DNA from: Stenotrophomonas sp. SAU14A_NAIMI4_8
GTDB taxonomy: Bacteria > Pseudomonadota > Gammaproteobacteria > Xanthomonadales > Xanthomonadaceae
Reading direction: 5' to 3'
DNA: 64,000 nucleotides
Assembly: GCF_003086695.1 (NCBI RefSeq)
Contig: NZ_CP025999.1
Span: 3,982,344-4,046,343, forward strand
In this document: positions 61,947 to 64,000 of the stretch, piece by piece
Layout: each line of letters opens with the position of its first letter
How positions within the stretch are numbered: position 1 is the first letter of the stretch
The notes under the pieces: generated by a model
Database searches by the model: none
What the model was told of the DNA's origin: nothing
Seen by the model: the letters and a program-made list of their open reading frames with translations, nothing else
Position numbers and translations under genes: made by a program

Positions 61947-61971
61947 TATAAGGCGTCCCCGCGGCTGTCAA
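61943..61971 (-). promoter_or_regulatory. Promoter of the GH3 gene
   Basis: On the minus strand a perfect TTGACA (61966-61971) is followed after 17 bases by TATGAC (61943-61948). The -10 element overlaps the palindromic operator at 61933-61946, as expected for repression. The rest of the 61853-62193 gap holds no gene. Confidence 0.6.
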
Positions 61972-62193
61972 TCGTTGTTCGTGTGCAACCGGGCGCGTGT
62001 ACCGCAACAGCGGGCTCCGGCGCGCCCATCGCATGCTGGCGGCCTGCGCGGGTGCTGCATCGCGACACGAAATCGGGAGGTGCCAGCGCCCCTCATGTCG
62101 TGGCAACATCCGCCTGCTTCGGCAACATCGACCGGGTCGGCACGCACTACCATCGCCGCGTGCCCGCCGCCTTCCAGGAGGAACCATCGCACC

Positions 62194-63201
62194 ATGCGCA
62201 GTCGAATCGAGGATGTCGCCGCCGTTGCCGGAGTGTCGATCAAGACCGTGTCCCGCGTGCTCAACCATGAGCCGAACGTGCGCGAGCAGACCCGTGAACG
62301 CGTGCTGGCGGCGGTGGCGCGGCTGGGCTACAAGCCGAACCTGTCGGCGCGCAGCCTGGCCGGCCAGCGCTCGTATGCACTGGCGCTGGTCTACAACAAT
62401 CCGTCGCGCAACTACCTGATGGAAATCCAGAGCGGCATGCTGGAAGCGTGTCATGCCCAGCACTACAACCTGATCCTGGGCCCGGTCGGCATCGGCCGCC
62501 GCACCCTGCCCGACCTGGCCGCGCTGTTCGAGAACTCGCGCCCGGATGGCGTGGTGCTGATCCCGCCACTGACCGACGATGAGGTGGTGCTGTCCTACCT
62601 GGAAGAGCAGGACATCCCCTTCGCCTGCATCGCGCCACGCCACCCGGAAGGCCGCATCGGCGTGCGCATGGATGAAACCACCGCCGTGGTCGAACTGATC
62701 GGCCACCTGGTCGCGCAGGGCCATCGCCGCATCGGCCACATCAAGGGCCCGCGCGCGCACGGTGCCTGCCAGTGGCGCCATGCCGGTTACCGCCAAGCGC
62801 TGCGCGACGCAGGCATCGCCTACGACCCGGCACTGGTGGTCAGCGGCCAGTTCTCTTTCGAGTCCGGCGTGGACGCGGCCAACCTCCTGCTTGACCTGGA
62901 TGACCCGCCGACAGCGATCTTCGCCGCCAACGACGACATGGCCGCCGCGGTGTACCGCGTGGCGGGCGAGCGTGGCCTGCGCGTGCCGCGCGACCTGTCG
63001 GTGTGTGGCTTCGACGACACGCCCATCGCGGGCCACATCTACCCGGCGTTGACCACCGTGCGCCAGCCGACCGCGCACATGGGCCGGCTGGCCACCGAGC
63101 AGCTGATCGAGCACATCCGCACCGAGACGGCCGGACGCATGATCACGGTCGAACACGCGGTGCTGGACCGCGAATCGACCGCCGCACCGCGCCGACGCTG
63201 A
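62194..63201 (+). CDS. LacI-family transcriptional regulator of the carbohydrate locus
   Basis: A 335-residue repressor. The HTH is at residues ~4-25 (IEDVAAVAGVSIKTVSRVLN), followed by the hinge ARSLAGQRS, and a periplasmic-binding-like sugar domain with LALVYNNPSRNYLMEIQSGM, DGVVLIPPLTDD, GHRRIGHIKGPRAHG, AIFAANDDMAAAVYR and VCGFDDTPIAGHIYPALTTVRQP. AGGAGG lies 12 bases upstream of the ATG. It sits between the GH3 gene and a TonB receptor that carry the same palindrome, so it probably controls both in response to a sugar. Confidence 0.93.
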   Translation: MRSRIEDVAAVAGVSIKTVSRVLNHEPNVREQTRERVLAAVARLGYKPNLSARSLAGQRSYALALVYNNPSRNYLMEIQSGMLEACHAQHYNLILGPVGIGRRTLPDLAALFENSRPDGVVLIPPLTDDEVVLSYLEEQDIPFACIAPRHPEGRIGVRMDETTAVVELIGHLVAQGHRRIGHIKGPRAHGACQWRHAGYRQALRDAGIAYDPALVVSGQFSFESGVDAANLLLDLDDPPTAIFAANDDMAAAVYRVAGERGLRVPRDLSVCGFDDTPIAGHIYPALTTVRQPTAHMGRLATEQLIEHIRTETAGRMITVEHAVLDRESTAAPRRR

Positions 63202-63424
63202 CGCCCCCTGCCGCAGCGGACCTGCGCGTCCGTTGCCGGTTCCCACACACGTGCGTGCACGCGCGCGGCGGCCGCTTCGCCGTGCGCGATGACAGGCCTG
63301 CATGCGGACACTGCGCTGCATGCGTTGTCCGTGCATCGTCGTTGCCATGTCCAGAACCTGTCCTCCCGGTCATCGATTCAAGCCATCCAGAGGACATGCA
63401 CGACATCCTCCGGGCATTGCGTTT

Positions 63425-63438
63425 GTCCAGCGCTGTCA
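63425..63438. promoter_or_regulatory. LacI-type operator, half-conserved copy
   Basis: GTCCAGCGCTGTCA keeps the right half CAGCGCTGTCA; the three left bases differ. It is ~330 bases before the receptor gene. Confidence 0.4.
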
Positions 63439-63526
63439 ATCGCACCAACACCCTCGCCCCCAGCTCGCTGCACCTGCATCCGCGCAGTTCCGTTCTGCAC
63501 CGCACAACACGATTCCACCGATCCAT

Positions 63527-63540
63527 TGGCAGCGCTGTCA
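63527..63540. promoter_or_regulatory. LacI-type operator 2
   Basis: TGGCAGCGCTGTCA differs from operator 1 by one base. Confidence 0.6.
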
Positions 63541-63660
63541 TGGCTGAAAAACCGCTGCAAATGCTGCAACCAAAGGCAATTCATCCGCGTGAGCACTTTC
63601 ATGGCAACGGTTACATCGCGACCTGCGCGCACGTTGCTGAGGCGCACTTGATGGCAGTTT

Positions 63661-63678
63661 GTTGACAACGCTGTCAAC
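63661..63678. promoter_or_regulatory. LacI-type operator 3, overlapping a -35 element
   Basis: GTTGACAACGCTGTCAAC has 7-base arms GTTGACA and TGTCAAC. A consensus -35 TTGACA lies inside it (63662-63667). It is ~90 bases before the receptor start, the best-placed operator for that gene. Confidence 0.65.
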
Positions 63679-63765
63679 CGTCGCTCCAATCCGGCCACGT
63701 GCAGTAACCCGCCATCGAGAAGACGCCGCAACGACACCACCGAATTCCCTGGGGAGGGAGCTTCC

Positions 63766-64000
63766 ATGAAGACGTACAAGGCAGTACCTCGCAAGACGAT
63801 GCTCACTTCCGCGCTGCTGGCAGCGCTCGCTGCACCGGCCTGGGCGCAGGATGCACCTGCCGGCGAAGCTCCCGACCCGGCCACGCTCGATACGGTGCAG
63901 GTCACCGGTATCCGCGGCAGCCTGCAGTCTTCCATGAACCTCAAGCGCGACAGCCAGGGCGTGGTCGATGGCATCGTTGCCGAGGACATCGGCAAGTTCC
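63766..64000 (+). CDS. TonB-dependent receptor of the carbohydrate-utilisation type, N-terminal part (runs off right edge)
   Basis: Only 78 residues are visible: a signal peptide (MLTSALLAALAAPAWAQ end), a TonB-box-like LDTVQVTGIRGSLQSSMNLKRDS and the plug start QGVVDGIVAEDIGKF. This N-terminus is typical of Xanthomonadaceae receptors for plant-derived oligosaccharides. GGGAGGGAG provides the ribosome-binding site. With the adjacent LacI regulator and GH3 enzyme it forms a sugar-scavenging locus. Confidence 0.88.
   Translation, partial: MKTYKAVPRKTMLTSALLAALAAPAWAQDAPAGEAPDPATLDTVQVTGIRGSLQSSMNLKRDSQGVVDGIVAEDIGKF

Larger units (their letters stand above)
63202..63765. other. Intergenic region before the TonB receptor
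   Basis: A 564-base gap with no convincing coding frame. It carries one strong, one near-perfect and one half-type copy of the LacI-type palindrome, so it is a regulatory region with perhaps several promoters. Lower GC than the genes around it. Confidence 0.6.

Overview
The window is GC-rich chromosomal DNA from a gammaproteobacterium of the Xanthomonadaceae, most likely Stenotrophomonas. The gene neighbourhoods (rhlB/trxA/rho, prmA-DUF3426-fis, purH/purD, ftsE-ftsX, aroQ-accB-accC, LacI plus TonB-receptor carbohydrate loci) fit that family. Many short palindromes begin with GTAG and occur between genes, often in convergent pairs; these match the SMAG class of REP elements known from S. maltophilia. 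No tRNA, rRNA, CRISPR array, prophage or insertion sequence was seen.

Layout. 1-5.4 kb: a partial chemoreceptor-like sensor, an arylamine N-acetyltransferase, a VOC protein, a solute-binding protein without a signal peptide, a LysR regulator broken by one in-frame stop, and the divergent AEC-type transporter. 5.4-12.6 kb: a lipoprotein alkaline phosphatase, an HxlR regulator divergent from an acrylyl-CoA-reductase-type oxidoreductase and an SDR, a TonB-dependent siderophore-type receptor behind a Fur-like box, and a PEP-mutase-family protein. 12.7-19.7 kb: a DOPA-dioxygenase-like protein coupled to a small Tat-signal-like ORF, then aroQ-accB-accC, an unknown two-gene membrane operon, prmA, a DUF3426 protein and fis. 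19.9-25.7 kb: a tightly overlapped six-gene minus-strand operon resembling the uncharacterised Escherichia coli ynbABCD genes, with an added acyltransferase and small membrane protein; it looks like a complete pathway for an unidentified phospholipid. 25.9-32 kb: purH, a lipoprotein and purD; a lower-GC insert with a RelE/HigB-type toxin-antitoxin pair and an orphan; then rpoH with a striking leader hairpin.

32.4-49.3 kb is the most unusual part: a three-gene minus-strand operon encoding a secreted 726-residue TadG-like/DUF11 protein, a 3660-residue surface protein with about fifteen 189-residue tandem units carrying regularly spaced cysteine pairs, and a 1204-residue outer-membrane beta-barrel protein. 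A divergent XRE regulator lies next to its putative promoter. This looks like a dedicated surface-structure or adhesin system.

49.6-64 kb: the XRE gene, ung and a tandem-receiver protein overlapping by 4 bases and following ftsE-ftsX, then rhlB, trxA and rho (both RNA factors carry long disordered segments), an ordered 77-bp REP array, an unknown helical protein, and a carbohydrate-utilisation locus. That locus holds a GH3 glucosidase, a LacI regulator and the start of a TonB receptor, linked by copies of one palindromic operator, TGACAGCGCTGTCA.
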